DNA of 37,721 nucleotides, taken from NCBI RefSeq assembly GCF_000737335.2, contig NZ_JMCC02000017.1, positions 1-37,721 on the forward strand, written 5' to 3'. This DNA comes from Enhygromyxa salina (GTDB taxonomy: Bacteria; Myxococcota_A; Polyangia; Nannocystales; Nannocystaceae). The notes below the pieces were generated by a model. It worked only from the letters and a program-made list of their open reading frames with translations. It was not told the origin of the DNA and did not search any database. The position numbers and the translations under genes are program-made. The stretch's first letter is position 1. Each line of letters starts with the position of its first letter. Below, piece after piece: positions 27,852-36,615 of the stretch.

Positions 27852-28631
27852 ATGGATCCGAGCGACGACACGTCCAGCAACAGCCCTGAGGGACCGTCAG
27901 ACGCGCCGCAGCGTGACCTCGAGGATCTCACGATCCTCTTGGTCGAGGATGACCCTCGCGCGGCCAAGTGGGTTCGGATCGCCATGGAGGATCGGGGCGC
28001 GAAGATCTTGTGGGCGACGCGGATCGATCAGGCGCGACTGCTCGTCGAGCGTCACGAACCCGAGCTCGCGCTGCTCGACGTCTCGCTCCCCGATGGCAAT
28101 GGGCTCGACTTGGTCGTCGAGCTCCGCACCCGCGAGCACCCCTGCGCGTGCGTGGTGCTGACCGGCAACCCCGAGTCGCACGTCGCTCGCATCGCGGCGG
28201 GCCTCGGTGTCACCGAATTCTTGGCCAAGCCGGTCAACCTCGATCGCCTGCATGTCGCCGTGAGCCAGGCGCGCGAACGCACCTTGCAGCTGCGCCGGAT
28301 CCTCGCCGAGCACAAAGGCAGCGCGGTCCAGAGCGAGATCGACGAGAGCGTTGGCAAGCGGCTCGCGCGGGTCCACGACCAGTCACCCGGAAAGCCGGTC
28401 GACGCCAGCGAGCGACTCGCCTCGCTCGCCTCGGAATTTGGCCTGAGCTCCCGGCAGACCCAGGCCGTCGCGGGTGTCGCCGAGGGCCTCTCGGACGCCG
28501 ACATCGCCCGCGCAATGAAGGTCTCCTACAGCCGCACCCGCCAGCTGCTCGCGGCCGCGTTCGCCAAGCTCGGCCTCAAGTCGCGCAACGACTTCATCCG
28601 CTTCCTGTGGGAACGTAGCGGGCAGCGTTAA
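27852..28631 (+). CDS. Response regulator: receiver domain with C-terminal LuxR-type helix-turn-helix
   Basis: 259 residues from ATG 27852; GTG at 27825 or 27843 are alternatives. Receiver domain: acidic pair in LLVEDDPRA, phospho-acceptor Asp76 in LLDVSLPDGNG, Thr in VVLTGNP, Lys in EFLAKPVN. A linker of about 65 residues follows, then a helix-turn-helix (about 198-253): FGLSSRQTQAVAGVAEGLSD, ADIARAMKVSYSRTRQLLAA and KLGLKSRNDFIRFL, which follows the LuxR/NarL pattern. It should bind DNA after phosphorylation. No sensor kinase is adjacent, so it is an orphan; control of the divergent sigma factor gene is possible by position only. Confidence 0.9.
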   Translation: MDPSDDTSSNSPEGPSDAPQRDLEDLTILLVEDDPRAAKWVRIAMEDRGAKILWATRIDQARLLVERHEPELALLDVSLPDGNGLDLVVELRTREHPCACVVLTGNPESHVARIAAGLGVTEFLAKPVNLDRLHVAVSQARERTLQLRRILAEHKGSAVQSEIDESVGKRLARVHDQSPGKPVDASERLASLASEFGLSSRQTQAVAGVAEGLSDADIARAMKVSYSRTRQLLAAAFAKLGLKSRNDFIRFLWERSGQR

Positions 28632-28659
28632 ACCCCCAGCGTTAGAGGTGCAGGTCTAT

Positions 28660-29322
28660 CTAAAGACACTCGCCGTCGGTTAGTAGGCCTGCGCCTTCGC
28701 ACTGGCCGCTCTCGCACTGGCCGTCCATCTTGCACGGGTCGCCGGGGCTGCCGTCGTAGCAAGTGTTGCTCACGCAGTTCAGATCGTTCTCGCACGGGTT
28801 GAAGGCACTGCAGGGGTCGCCCTCGTTGAGGGTGGGGCAGGTCGAGGTGTCGAAGGTGCACGAGTCGGTGCAGGTGGGCAGGCCCGGGCCAAAGCCGAGC
28901 TCCGGGCAGTTGACCCCGCCGAGGTCGTTGCCTTCGCACTCCTCCGTTCCCTCGATGATGCCGTTGCCGCAGACCTGGTTGGTGCAGCCGGTCGCGTCGT
29001 AGGTGCAGCTGTCGCCGCACTCCAGCGTGCCGCCGACGAAGCCCAAGCTCTGGCAGCTCTGACCCCCGAGCAGGTCGCCGTCGCACGATTCGCCCGGCCC
29101 GATCTTGCCGTCGCCGCAGTCTTTCGATCCGCCCTCTTCGCCCCCTTCGCCCCCTTCGCCCTCTTCGCCGCCCTCGGACGGGCCGGCTTCGGTGCCAGCG
29201 TCGTCTTGGCCGGTGCCGCCGTCGGTTGCGGTCTCTGCTCCTTCTGCAACCTCCTCCGATGCTCCGCCACAGGCCACGATCGAACCCGCCAACAACGCTG
29301 CAACCACCGCAAGTCGTGTCAT
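28660..29322 (-). CDS. Cys-rich surface lipoprotein with myxobacterial disulfide repeats
   Basis: 220 residues, ATG at 29322. Signal peptide MTRLAVVAALLAGSIVACGG with lipid Cys18. Then a disordered acidic linker of about 50 residues (Glu/Gly-rich, with EGGEEGEGGEGGEEGG). Next are two or three units of the myxobacterial Cys-rich repeat: CGDGKIGPGESCDGD and CGNGIIEGTEECEGNDLGG, each with about six Cys. The C-terminus is another Cys-rich segment (GDPCSAFNPCENDLNCVSNT and GDPCKMDGQCESGQCEG). The repeats are known from exported myxobacterial proteins; they probably form rigid disulfide-linked modules at the cell surface. The function is unknown. It is convergent with the response regulator gene. 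Confidence 0.9.
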   Translation of the reverse strand: MTRLAVVAALLAGSIVACGGASEEVAEGAETATDGGTGQDDAGTEAGPSEGGEEGEGGEGGEEGGSKDCGDGKIGPGESCDGDLLGGQSCQSLGFVGGTLECGDSCTYDATGCTNQVCGNGIIEGTEECEGNDLGGVNCPELGFGPGLPTCTDSCTFDTSTCPTLNEGDPCSAFNPCENDLNCVSNTCYDGSPGDPCKMDGQCESGQCEGAGLLTDGECL

Positions 29323-29365
29323 GGCTCGATCTGAGCATCCGATACGAGAGGCGTCAAGGATGCTG

Positions 29366-29390
29366 CGTTCAGCTCGGGCGGGTACTCGCC
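29366..29390 (+). repeat. Partial copy of the dispersed repeat
   Basis: GTTCAGCTCGGGCGGGTACT plus CGCC matches the head of the 75-bp unit, with the loop altered. It lies in the 123-bp control region between two divergent lipoprotein genes. Confidence 0.6.
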
Positions 29391-29445
29391 AACATACAGC
29401 CAGATCACGCGAACTCGCCGCGCTTGCACCGTGATAGAAACAGCC

Positions 29446-31359
29446 ATGGCTTACGGTGACTCGCTCGATCCACGCATCTCACGATCCACGCTGCTCACGG
29501 TCGCGGCGCTCATGTGCTTCGCGGCCTGCAAGCCCGACGACGGACCGGGGATCTTCATGGAGGCAGGCACCGGCTTCACTCTATCTGGCGACGGCGACGG
29601 CGACGCCACGAGCGGAACCGAGACCAGCGGACAAGAGTGTGGCTATTGCGAAGGCACGCTGTTTCACCCGTGCGAAGGCGAGCCGATCGACTGCTTCGAC
29701 TTTGACGAGGTCTGCACCAGCCAGGGCTGCCTGCCGTGCGCGCCGGGGCAGAACACCTGCCTGGGTAACGATGTCTACACCTGTGACGAGAACGGTGAGC
29801 CCGGCGAGCTCGTTGAAGAGTGCAACTCGGAAGCGGCCGAGGTCTGCAGCGAAGGCAGCTGCGCCAACGCGTGCTCGGTCGCCGACGACACGCCCTCCAA
29901 CATTGGGTGCGAGTTCTGGGCCGTGGATCTGCCCAACACCCGCGGGCTCGACGACGCCTCGAAGGAGCCGTGGGGGGTCGTGCTCGCCAACGCCGGGCAG
30001 ACCCCGGCCGACGTGATCATCGAGCGCAACATCGCGGCGCTCGGCGAGCCCGACAACCTCGTGGTGCTCGAGCAGACCAACGTGCCGCCGGGCTTGCTCA
30101 AGACCGTGCAGCTGCCCCGGGCCGAGATCACCGGCTGGACCCCCGCGACCATGGAGCCGCCCGGCCCAACCGGCACGGCCAAGACCAACAACGCGTTTCG
30201 GATCACCTCGACCGCGCCGATCGTCGTCTATCAATTCAACACCTTCACCAACGACTTCTCCAACGACGCCTCGCTGTTGTTGCCCAGCTCCGGGCTTGGC
30301 AACGTGCACCGCGTGATCGGCTACTCGACCGCCAACCCGATCGACTTGATCCCGATCGCCGGGATCCCCGATCGCTCCTCGGTCGCGGTGATCGGCACCC
30401 AAGACGGCACCAACGTCACCATTCGCCCGGGGACCACGACCAAGTCGGACATGATCTCGATCCCGATTGGACAGCCCGGGGTGCCCTTCGAGGTTCAGCT
30501 CAACCAGTGGGAGGTCCTCAACGTCGCGAGCGACGGGATCCCCGGCGACATGACCGGGACCGTGGTCGAGGCCGACAAGCCGGTCGCGGTGTTCAGCTCT
30601 GGCGAGCGGGCGATCGCGCCCAGCTACGAGGGTGACGACTTCCCAACCCCGCCCAACTGGAATCCGCAAGAGGACGACCTGTGCTGCACGGATCACATCG
30701 AGGAGCAGGTGTTTCCGGCGACCTCGCTCGGAAAGTCGTTCGTGATCACGCACAGCCCCGAGCGCAGCAACGGCGGCTGGGTAGAGCCCGACATCCTGCG
30801 CTTCATGGCCGTGGCCGAGCCCGCGACCGTGACCACCAACCTCGCGCCCCCACACGACAGCTTCACGCTGCAGCCGGGCGAGATGCACGAGGGCTGGTCG
30901 CAGGGCGACACGATCGTCGAGTCGACGACGCCGATCATGGTCGCGCAGATCCTCGTGAGCCAGACCTACACCAGCGCGTTCATTGGCGACCCGGCGCTGA
31001 CCTACTTTCCAGCCGTGGAGCAGTACCGCGAGCGCTACGTGTTCTTGACCCCGCCCACGTGGACGCAGAACTACTTCGTGCTCTCGACACCCTATGAGTT
31101 TGGCGGTGACGGGCCATCGGTTGGCAACTTCACCCTGGATGGTGGCGCGCTGCCGGTCGAGTGCACCCAAGAGGTCGCCGGCATGCTCGGCGGGGTCGAG
31201 TACTGGTCGATCACGTGTCCGGTCGAGGAGGGGGCGCACTTGATCGAGGGCGACACGGACTTTGGGCTGACGGCGTATGGCTACGGGCCGGCCGGGTCCT
31301 ACGCGTACACGGGCGGCGCGGACGTCAAGCCGATCTACGACGTGCCGGTGATCCCCTGA
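29446..31359 (+). CDS. IgGFc-binding-domain-like surface lipoprotein
   Basis: 637 residues from ATG 29446; a GTG at 29431 is the alternative. Lipoprotein signal STLLTVAALMCFAAC (Cys28), then a Gly-Asp linker (SGDGDGDATSG), then a Cys-rich segment (about 50-140: CEGTLFHPCEGEPIDC, CAPGQNTCLGNDVYTC). The main body (about 150-630) follows the plan of the IgGFc-binding N-terminal domain found in myxobacteria: CEFWAVDLPN near the start, WGVVLANAGQTPADVIIERN, AFRITSTAPIVVYQFNTFTN, DASLLLPSSGLG, VAVFSSGERA and DFGLTAYGYGPAGSYAYTGG near the end. The name comes from a mucin-type protein domain; antibody binding is not implied. Function is probably surface adhesion (inference). Confidence 0.88.
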   Translation: MAYGDSLDPRISRSTLLTVAALMCFAACKPDDGPGIFMEAGTGFTLSGDGDGDATSGTETSGQECGYCEGTLFHPCEGEPIDCFDFDEVCTSQGCLPCAPGQNTCLGNDVYTCDENGEPGELVEECNSEAAEVCSEGSCANACSVADDTPSNIGCEFWAVDLPNTRGLDDASKEPWGVVLANAGQTPADVIIERNIAALGEPDNLVVLEQTNVPPGLLKTVQLPRAEITGWTPATMEPPGPTGTAKTNNAFRITSTAPIVVYQFNTFTNDFSNDASLLLPSSGLGNVHRVIGYSTANPIDLIPIAGIPDRSSVAVIGTQDGTNVTIRPGTTTKSDMISIPIGQPGVPFEVQLNQWEVLNVASDGIPGDMTGTVVEADKPVAVFSSGERAIAPSYEGDDFPTPPNWNPQEDDLCCTDHIEEQVFPATSLGKSFVITHSPERSNGGWVEPDILRFMAVAEPATVTTNLAPPHDSFTLQPGEMHEGWSQGDTIVESTTPIMVAQILVSQTYTSAFIGDPALTYFPAVEQYRERYVFLTPPTWTQNYFVLSTPYEFGGDGPSVGNFTLDGGALPVECTQEVAGMLGGVEYWSITCPVEEGAHLIEGDTDFGLTAYGYGPAGSYAYTGGADVKPIYDVPVIP

Positions 31360-31426
31360 GGATCTTGGTCTCAGTCGAACAGGTCGCTGCGTCCGCCCAC
31401 GCTGTGGCAGGCTGACTCGAGGTGTA

Positions 31427-31591
31427 GCGAGCTCGCGGCGCGCGACCAACCTCGACGGCGGCTCGTCCAAGCGCATGGTCGTGCGCGGCGAGACCTTGGA
31501 TCTGAGCGCGACGGAGATCCGCGCCGAGGCCGATCCGGGCGAGCGGCGGGTCCGACCGGTGCACACGGCCCTGTTGCTGTTCGTGCGCTGA
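31427..31591 (+). pseudogene. Possible 3' remnant of a gene
   Basis: Within the 341 bp between the lipoprotein gene and prfC, the plus-strand frame ending in TGA at 31591 reads as protein (NLDGGSSKRMVVRGETLDLS, ATEIRAEADPGERRVRP, then HTALLLFVR). It is cut off by an in-frame TAG at 31424. LDLSATEIRA faintly recalls the C-terminus of nucleotidyltransferases of the NadD type, but this is too short to name. The minus strand also ends in a protein-like tail (LHLESACHSVGGRSDLFD, stop at 31371). One may be a decayed gene; no functional gene is claimed. Nothing else is seen in this gap. Confidence 0.25.
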
Positions 31592-31700
31592 GCGGCGCAG
31601 CCCGGAGCCCACGCTGCCGCTGCCCTTCAAATCGGGGTCGCGTCGAACGCACGGCCCGCCGCTGGCCGCGTCGGCCCGCCTCTGCCATCCTCCGCCCACC

Positions 31701-33428
31701 GTGAGCAAGGCCGTCGAGCATGCCCAAGCCGAGATCCGTCGTCGTCGGACCTTCGCAATCATCAGTCACCCCGACGCAGGCAAGACCACCCTGACCGAGA
31801 AGCTGCTGCTGTTCGGCGGCGCGATCCAGATGGCAGGGGCCGTGCGCGCGCGCAAGGCCTCGCGCCACGCCGTGTCCGACTGGATGAAGATGGAGCAGGA
31901 GCGCGGCATCTCGGTCACGACCTCGGTGATGAGCTTCGAGTACCCGTTCCCGGGGGTCCCCGAGACCGCCCCGGATCTGCAGCGGCTCGCCAACGTCAAC
32001 CTGCTCGACACCCCCGGCCACGCGGACTTCGGCGAGGACACCTACCGGGTGCTCACGGCCGTGGACTCGGCGCTGATGGTCATCGACGGGGCCAAGGGCG
32101 TGGAGTCGCGGACAGAGAAGCTGATCGAGATCTGCCGGATGCGTGACACCCCGGTGATCACCTTCGTCAACAAGTTCGACCGCGAGTGTCGCTCGCCGCT
32201 CGAGCTGCTCGACGAGATCGAAGAGAAGCTGGGGATCCCCTGTGTGCCCTGGACCTGGCCGATCGGCATGGGCAAGCGCTTCAAGGGCGTCTACCACCTC
32301 GTCGAGCAGCAGCTGCACCTGTTCAAGCCCTCGGACAAGGCCGAGTCGGAAGACGACGTCAGCGAGCTCGCGCGCGGGATCCCGGTTGATGGCATTGATG
32401 ATCCACGGATCGACGAGCTGCTTGGCGAGCAAGCCGAAGAGCTGCGCGCCGACATCGAGCTGCTCGAGGGCGCCGGCGCCGAGTTCGACGAGTCGCTGTT
32501 CTTGGCTGGCAAGCAGACCCCCCTGTTGTTTGGCTCGGCCATGAACAACTTCGGCGTCCGCGAGCTGTTGCGTACCTTCGTGAGCCTGGCTCCCGCCCCG
32601 CAGCGGCGCGAGGCGATCGTCGGCAAGGACGCGGTCGAGGCACCCAAGCCCGGCGAGCCCGTCGAGACCCGCATGATCGCCGCGGTCGAGCCCGAGTTCT
32701 CGGGCTTCGTGTTCAAGATCCAGGCAAACATGGACCCGAACCACCGCGACCGCATGGCGTTCATGCGGGTGTGCTCGGGCAAGTTCGAGCGCGGCATGAA
32801 GGTCCACCACGTTCGGCTTGGCCGCGATGTGGCGATGTCGAACGCGCTGACCTTCCTGGCCCGCTCGCGCGAGCTCGTTGAAGAGGCGTGGCCCGGCGAC
32901 ATCATTGGCGTGCCCAACCACGGCACGATCAAGATCGGCGACAGCTTCAGCGGCGGCAGCAAGCTGCGCTACACGGGGATCCCCAGCTTCGCCCCCGAGA
33001 TGTTTCGCCGCGTGATCCTCAAGACCCCGCTCAAGGCCAAGGCGCTGGCCAAGGGCCTACGCCAGCTGTCCGAAGAGGGCGCGATCCAGGTGTTCAAGCC
33101 GATGTTGGGCTCGACCTGGGTGGTCGGCGCCGTCGGGCAGCTGCAGCTCGAGGTCATGAAGCACCGGCTGCTCGACGAGTACTCCGTGCAGGCCGACTAC
33201 GAGCACGTCGAGTTCACGACCACCCGCTGGGTCACCCCGATCATAGAGGGCAACAGCAAGCAGGATCTGGACAAGGTCATGTCCAACTTCAAGCGCAAGT
33301 GCGAAGAGAACCTCTACATCGACGGGCACGACGACCTGGTCTACCTCGCGCCCAACCGCTGGAACCTGAGCAAGACCGAAGATCGGTTCCCCGAGCTGCG
33401 CTTCGAGGCGACCCGCGAGCACTCTTAG
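31701..33428 (+). CDS. prfC: Peptide chain release factor 3
   Basis: 575 residues, GTG at 31701. RF3 is a translational GTPase that recycles RF1/RF2 from the ribosome after termination. Visible motifs are G1 HPDAGKTTLTEK (about 23-34), the switch I RGISVTTS, G3 DTPGHADF, G4 NKFDRE, and the RF3-type C-terminus with HVEFTTTRWV and RWNLSKTEDRFPELRFEATR. The start MSKAVEHAQAEIRRRRTFAI is family-like. It is slightly longer than E. coli RF3 (529) by an insertion around residues 205-265. It is monocistronic and is followed by a strong terminator hairpin shared with the convergent lipoprotein gene. Confidence 0.97.
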   Translation: MSKAVEHAQAEIRRRRTFAIISHPDAGKTTLTEKLLLFGGAIQMAGAVRARKASRHAVSDWMKMEQERGISVTTSVMSFEYPFPGVPETAPDLQRLANVNLLDTPGHADFGEDTYRVLTAVDSALMVIDGAKGVESRTEKLIEICRMRDTPVITFVNKFDRECRSPLELLDEIEEKLGIPCVPWTWPIGMGKRFKGVYHLVEQQLHLFKPSDKAESEDDVSELARGIPVDGIDDPRIDELLGEQAEELRADIELLEGAGAEFDESLFLAGKQTPLLFGSAMNNFGVRELLRTFVSLAPAPQRREAIVGKDAVEAPKPGEPVETRMIAAVEPEFSGFVFKIQANMDPNHRDRMAFMRVCSGKFERGMKVHHVRLGRDVAMSNALTFLARSRELVEEAWPGDIIGVPNHGTIKIGDSFSGGSKLRYTGIPSFAPEMFRRVILKTPLKAKALAKGLRQLSEEGAIQVFKPMLGSTWVVGAVGQLQLEVMKHRLLDEYSVQADYEHVEFTTTRWVTPIIEGNSKQDLDKVMSNFKRKCEENLYIDGHDDLVYLAPNRWNLSKTEDRFPELRFEATREHS

Positions 33429-33489
33429 GCTTGCCGCGCTAGTCCCGAATCAAGCGCTGCGCGCTCGACTCGGGCCTACTATGTCTTCA

Positions 33490-33511
33490 AGGGGGCTTTC
33501 AAAAGCCCCCT
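33490..33511. terminator. Bidirectional terminator-like hairpin
   Basis: AGGGGGCTTT (33490-33499) pairs exactly with AAAGCCCCCT (33502-33511) around a 2-base loop. It lies between prfC (+) and the lipoprotein gene (-). A second GAGCCCCCTTCGC follows at about 33525-33537 and could compete for the left arm. T-tracts are short, so efficiency is uncertain. Confidence 0.6.
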
Positions 33512-33578
33512 CGCTTCGGCGGCGGAGCCCCCTTCGCTCACCCCAAACGCTCGCCTGTCGGCTCGTACTCGCGTGGCT

Positions 33579-35678
33579 TCACCCGGGGGTGACGCCAGGC
33601 GACGCGGCCTGGACCGACCACTGCCAGTTGTCGAGCAGCACCGACGAGTCGAACAGGCTGTCGGCGGTATCCCAGATCACGAAGCGGATCTCCATGGTCT
33701 CGCCGGGCGTGACGTTGCCTGACATGGTCAGCCAGCCAGTGCCGCCGCCGTGACGACCCGCGTAGTTGCAGGAGAACGGGGTTGCCCCCATGGTGTCGAA
33801 CCCGGTCCCAACGAGCTGGTTGGTGCCAACGCAGCCGTTGTAGTTGCTCTGCACTCCGCACTGGGAGATCGGCCCGTTGCTGCATTGCTGGAACAGGCCC
33901 GGCGCAGCGCTGAGAAGGTTCACGCCCACGGGCCAGCTGTTGTTGCCCTGGGTGTAGATGGCGATGTTCTTGTCGTTGGGGTTGTCCTGGTCGGTCGAGT
34001 CGACCAGCGTGATGAACAGATCGTTGAAGGCCGTGCAGACGTACTCGGGGTACTCGGCCGAGTAGAAGTACATCTTGGCCGAGAACGAGTTGGCGTTGGT
34101 TGGCACGCGGACCCGGATCTTGAACATGATCGAGTCGTTGGCGGTTGTGCTGTTGGGCCCCGGGCAGCCGGGCGCGTTGGGGAACGTGCCGCCGTTGGCC
34201 GCGAGCCAGTCGGCGGGGGCCTGAACATCGAACGCCCCTAGATCCGCGCCGTCTTGGTACGCGAGCCAGGTCGGCGCGGGCGCGCCGGGGTACGACGCCC
34301 GCCCGCTGCTCATCAGGGCCAGCCGCTGGCCGGCCTGAGGCGTGACCACGTTGCCAAACTGCGGCCGGATCGAGCGGCCGTTGGTGCTGGGATTGCCGGT
34401 CCCGTTGCCGCGCAGCAGCTGGCTGTTGATCACACCCCAGATGCGGTTGGTGAGCGGCGGGTTCTCTGTCGTGAACTGACACAGATCCACGGCGCGCGCG
34501 TAGTCGAGGGCGTTGTTGGAGTTGGCGGCCAGTCCGGCATCACACAGCGGGACCGGGTTGTCGATCATGCCGTCGCAGTCATCGTCGACGTCGTTGCCGT
34601 CAACTTCGAACGCGCCCGGGTTGACGAGCGCGGGGGTCGAGCAGTCGGGGCTGACCTGGTCGCAGCAGTCGTTGTTGCACACGCCCCAGCCGTCGCCGTC
34701 GAGGTCGGGGTTCTCGTCGACCTGCCCGTTGCAGTTCTCGTCCATGCCGTTGGCGCAGATCTCGACCGCGGGGATGACCTGGCCAAGGCACGCGCCGTAG
34801 CCGGTGCCCATCATGTTGCAGGTGCGGGTTCCGGCGTGGCACAGGCCGACGCCCTCGGTGTTGCCTGGGAACCCGGTGTAGCAGGAGATCTGCTCACCCG
34901 GGACGCAGGCGCACAGCGCCTGGGTCTCGCAGCCATCCATGATGTCGCCGTTGCAGTCGTTCCAGTTGCCCTCGCAGTCGCCCATGTCGCAGCCGCCGTT
35001 GGTGCACAGATCCTCGGCGTTCGGGAAGTCGGGGCAGAGGTTGTCGCACTCGCCACAGTTCTCGGGGTCGGTGGCCAGGTCTTCACACTCGCCACCGCAG
35101 CACGAGAACCCGTTTTGACATGGTTGCTGGTCCGTACAGCCGGGGTTGCAGTCGCCGGCGTCGCAGATCGAGCCGAGCGGGCAGTCTTGATCCTCGACGC
35201 AGCCCGTGCAGGTGTTGGCGTTGACGTCGCAGACCAATGGATCGGGGCAGTCTTCGTCCTCGATGCAGCCCACCACGCAGTCGTTGTCGGGGCTGCAGTA
35301 CTGGCCGATGTCGCAGAGGTCGTTCTCTGGCGTGCACGGCCAGCACTCGCCCGCATCGCAAAACGGGTTGTTGGCGTCGGGGCAGTCGGCGTCGGTCATG
35401 CACGGCTCGTCGCCGGAGTCGCCGTCGCCGTCGCCGTCGCCGTCACCGTCGCCAGGGTCGCCGTCGCCGTCGCCGGGATCACCGTCGCCGTCGCCGGAAT
35501 TGCCATGGGTCTCACCGCTCTCGCCGCTGTTGCTCTCGGAGGTGGGCCCGTCGCCGTCGCCGTCGCCAGCGTTGGTCTCTGCGGCGCTAAACCCCCCTGT
35601 AGCCGATACGTCGTCACCGCCGCAAGCCGTCGAGGTCAACAGGGACACGCAGACGATTCCAAGGGTACGACGATCCAT
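33579..35678 (-). CDS. MopE-like Cys-rich lipoprotein with choice-of-anchor-type C-terminal domain
   Basis: 699 residues, ATG at 35678. Lipoprotein signal ends STACGG (Cys19). It is followed by a low-complexity linker of Gly-Asp repeats (about 37-90, GDGDGDPGDGDGDPGDGDGD). A Cys-rich region (about 92-280) has repeated CxxDxDC units (CMTDADCPDANNPFCDAGEC, CVEDQDCPLGSICDAGDC). Next come Ca/metal-binding MopE-like segments (NGMDENCNGQVDENPDLDGD, NDVDDDCDGMIDN, about 325-385). The C-terminal 300 residues form a beta domain (MYFYSAEYPEYVCTAFNDLF, and near the end LFDSSVLLDNWQW), as in choice-of-anchor L domains. It is likely a large surface adhesin or binding protein; this is inference. No partner is adjacent. 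Confidence 0.9.
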   Translation of the reverse strand: MDRRTLGIVCVSLLTSTACGGDDVSATGGFSAAETNAGDGDGDGPTSESNSGESGETHGNSGDGDGDPGDGDGDPGDGDGDGDGDGDSGDEPCMTDADCPDANNPFCDAGECWPCTPENDLCDIGQYCSPDNDCVVGCIEDEDCPDPLVCDVNANTCTGCVEDQDCPLGSICDAGDCNPGCTDQQPCQNGFSCCGGECEDLATDPENCGECDNLCPDFPNAEDLCTNGGCDMGDCEGNWNDCNGDIMDGCETQALCACVPGEQISCYTGFPGNTEGVGLCHAGTRTCNMMGTGYGACLGQVIPAVEICANGMDENCNGQVDENPDLDGDGWGVCNNDCCDQVSPDCSTPALVNPGAFEVDGNDVDDDCDGMIDNPVPLCDAGLAANSNNALDYARAVDLCQFTTENPPLTNRIWGVINSQLLRGNGTGNPSTNGRSIRPQFGNVVTPQAGQRLALMSSGRASYPGAPAPTWLAYQDGADLGAFDVQAPADWLAANGGTFPNAPGCPGPNSTTANDSIMFKIRVRVPTNANSFSAKMYFYSAEYPEYVCTAFNDLFITLVDSTDQDNPNDKNIAIYTQGNNSWPVGVNLLSAAPGLFQQCSNGPISQCGVQSNYNGCVGTNQLVGTGFDTMGATPFSCNYAGRHGGGTGWLTMSGNVTPGETMEIRFVIWDTADSLFDSSVLLDNWQWSVQAASPGVTPG
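35400..35520 (-). repeat. Coding 6-bp repeats (Gly-Asp linker)
   Basis: GTCGCC on the plus strand, encoding GD, is repeated many times in clusters broken by GGGTCG or GGATCA-type variants. It is expected to vary in length by slippage. This is a surface-exposed linker of the MopE-like lipoprotein. Confidence 0.85.
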
Positions 35679-35898
35679 GTGTGTACTCTAGGACAGTTTC
35701 GGTCAGTGCTTCCACAATAATCAGCGGCGCTCGGTCTGGATCGGCGGCGTGAACCGTAGCTCGTGCGCGAGTGCGGGGGCCGGCGGCGGCGCGCATCCGC
35801 TCGCGCGCTTGCGAGGTCTTGGGGGCGCGTGCGACTCTCGCCGACCGTCGGCGCGCCCTCCTGCGCGACCCAACCCACAAGCCACGAGTAACAAGCAA

Positions 35899-36528
35899 AT
35901 GCGAATGATCTTGGTTGGCCCCCCGGGGGCTGGAAAAGGCACACAGGCCGCCCGTTTGGTCGAGACTCACGCGATCCCACATATCTCCACGGGTGACATG
36001 TTTCGGGCCGCGGTCACGGCCGGTACCGAGCTCGGCAAGCGTGCCGATGCGTACATGCAGCGCGGCGAGTTGGTCCCGGACAGCCTGGTGATCGAAATGG
36101 TGCTCGAGCGCATCCAGCAGCCGGACTGTGCCAACGGGTTCATGCTCGACGGGTTCCCGCGGACCACCCCGCAAGCCCAGGCGCTCGACGACGCGCTCTC
36201 AAGCGCGGGCATCGAGCTCGACGCGGTCGTGTTGATCGAGGTGCCAGACGAGCTGCTCGAGGCTCGGGTCATCCACAGGCGGCAGGATCCCGAGACCGGC
36301 GCGATCTACCACCTGCTCAACAACCCCCCGACCGACGAGGCCGTGCGGGCGCGCTTGGTCCATCGCAAAGACGACACCGCCGAGGCCTGTCGGGCCCGGA
36401 TCGAAAAGTACCACGCGGACACAGCGCCAATCGTGCCCTTCTACGGCGCGAGGGGGCTGCTCAAGCGCATTGACGGCGTTGGTTCGCCCGACGACGTCGA
36501 GGTCCGCATCAAGGCCGCGCTGGCCTGA
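35899..36528 (+). CDS. adk: Adenylate kinase
   Basis: 209 residues from ATG 35899 (MRMILVGPPGAGKGTQAARL); the frame is open 50 codons upstream, but that part is Arg/Ala-rich leader text. The enzyme converts AMP and ATP to two ADP in the cytoplasm. The P-loop is GPPGAGKGT (7-15), the AMP-binding segment STGDMFRAAV, then GFMLDGFPRT, and the lid HRRQDPETGAIYHLLNNPP. The lid has no Cys residues, so no structural zinc. RLVHRKDDTAE and RIEKYHADTAPIVPFY complete the family pattern. No ribosome-binding site is clear. The pirin gene starts 87 bp downstream and could be co-transcribed. The 220 bp upstream hold no recognised feature. Confidence 0.97.
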   Translation: MRMILVGPPGAGKGTQAARLVETHAIPHISTGDMFRAAVTAGTELGKRADAYMQRGELVPDSLVIEMVLERIQQPDCANGFMLDGFPRTTPQAQALDDALSSAGIELDAVVLIEVPDELLEARVIHRRQDPETGAIYHLLNNPPTDEAVRARLVHRKDDTAEACRARIEKYHADTAPIVPFYGARGLLKRIDGVGSPDDVEVRIKAALA

Positions 36529-36615
36529 CCGGCCGCGGCTCGCATCGCAGCCCCCGCCCGGATTGGGGGGGGGCGCGAGTTGGCGGCCGTCGCGGGATGA
36601 GCCACGCTCTAGGCC

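Noticed and set aside
33579..35720. A 488-codon plus-strand frame (34254-35720) rich in Val/Ala
   Set aside because: It is antisense to the MopE-like lipoprotein and mirrors its Gly-Asp repeats.
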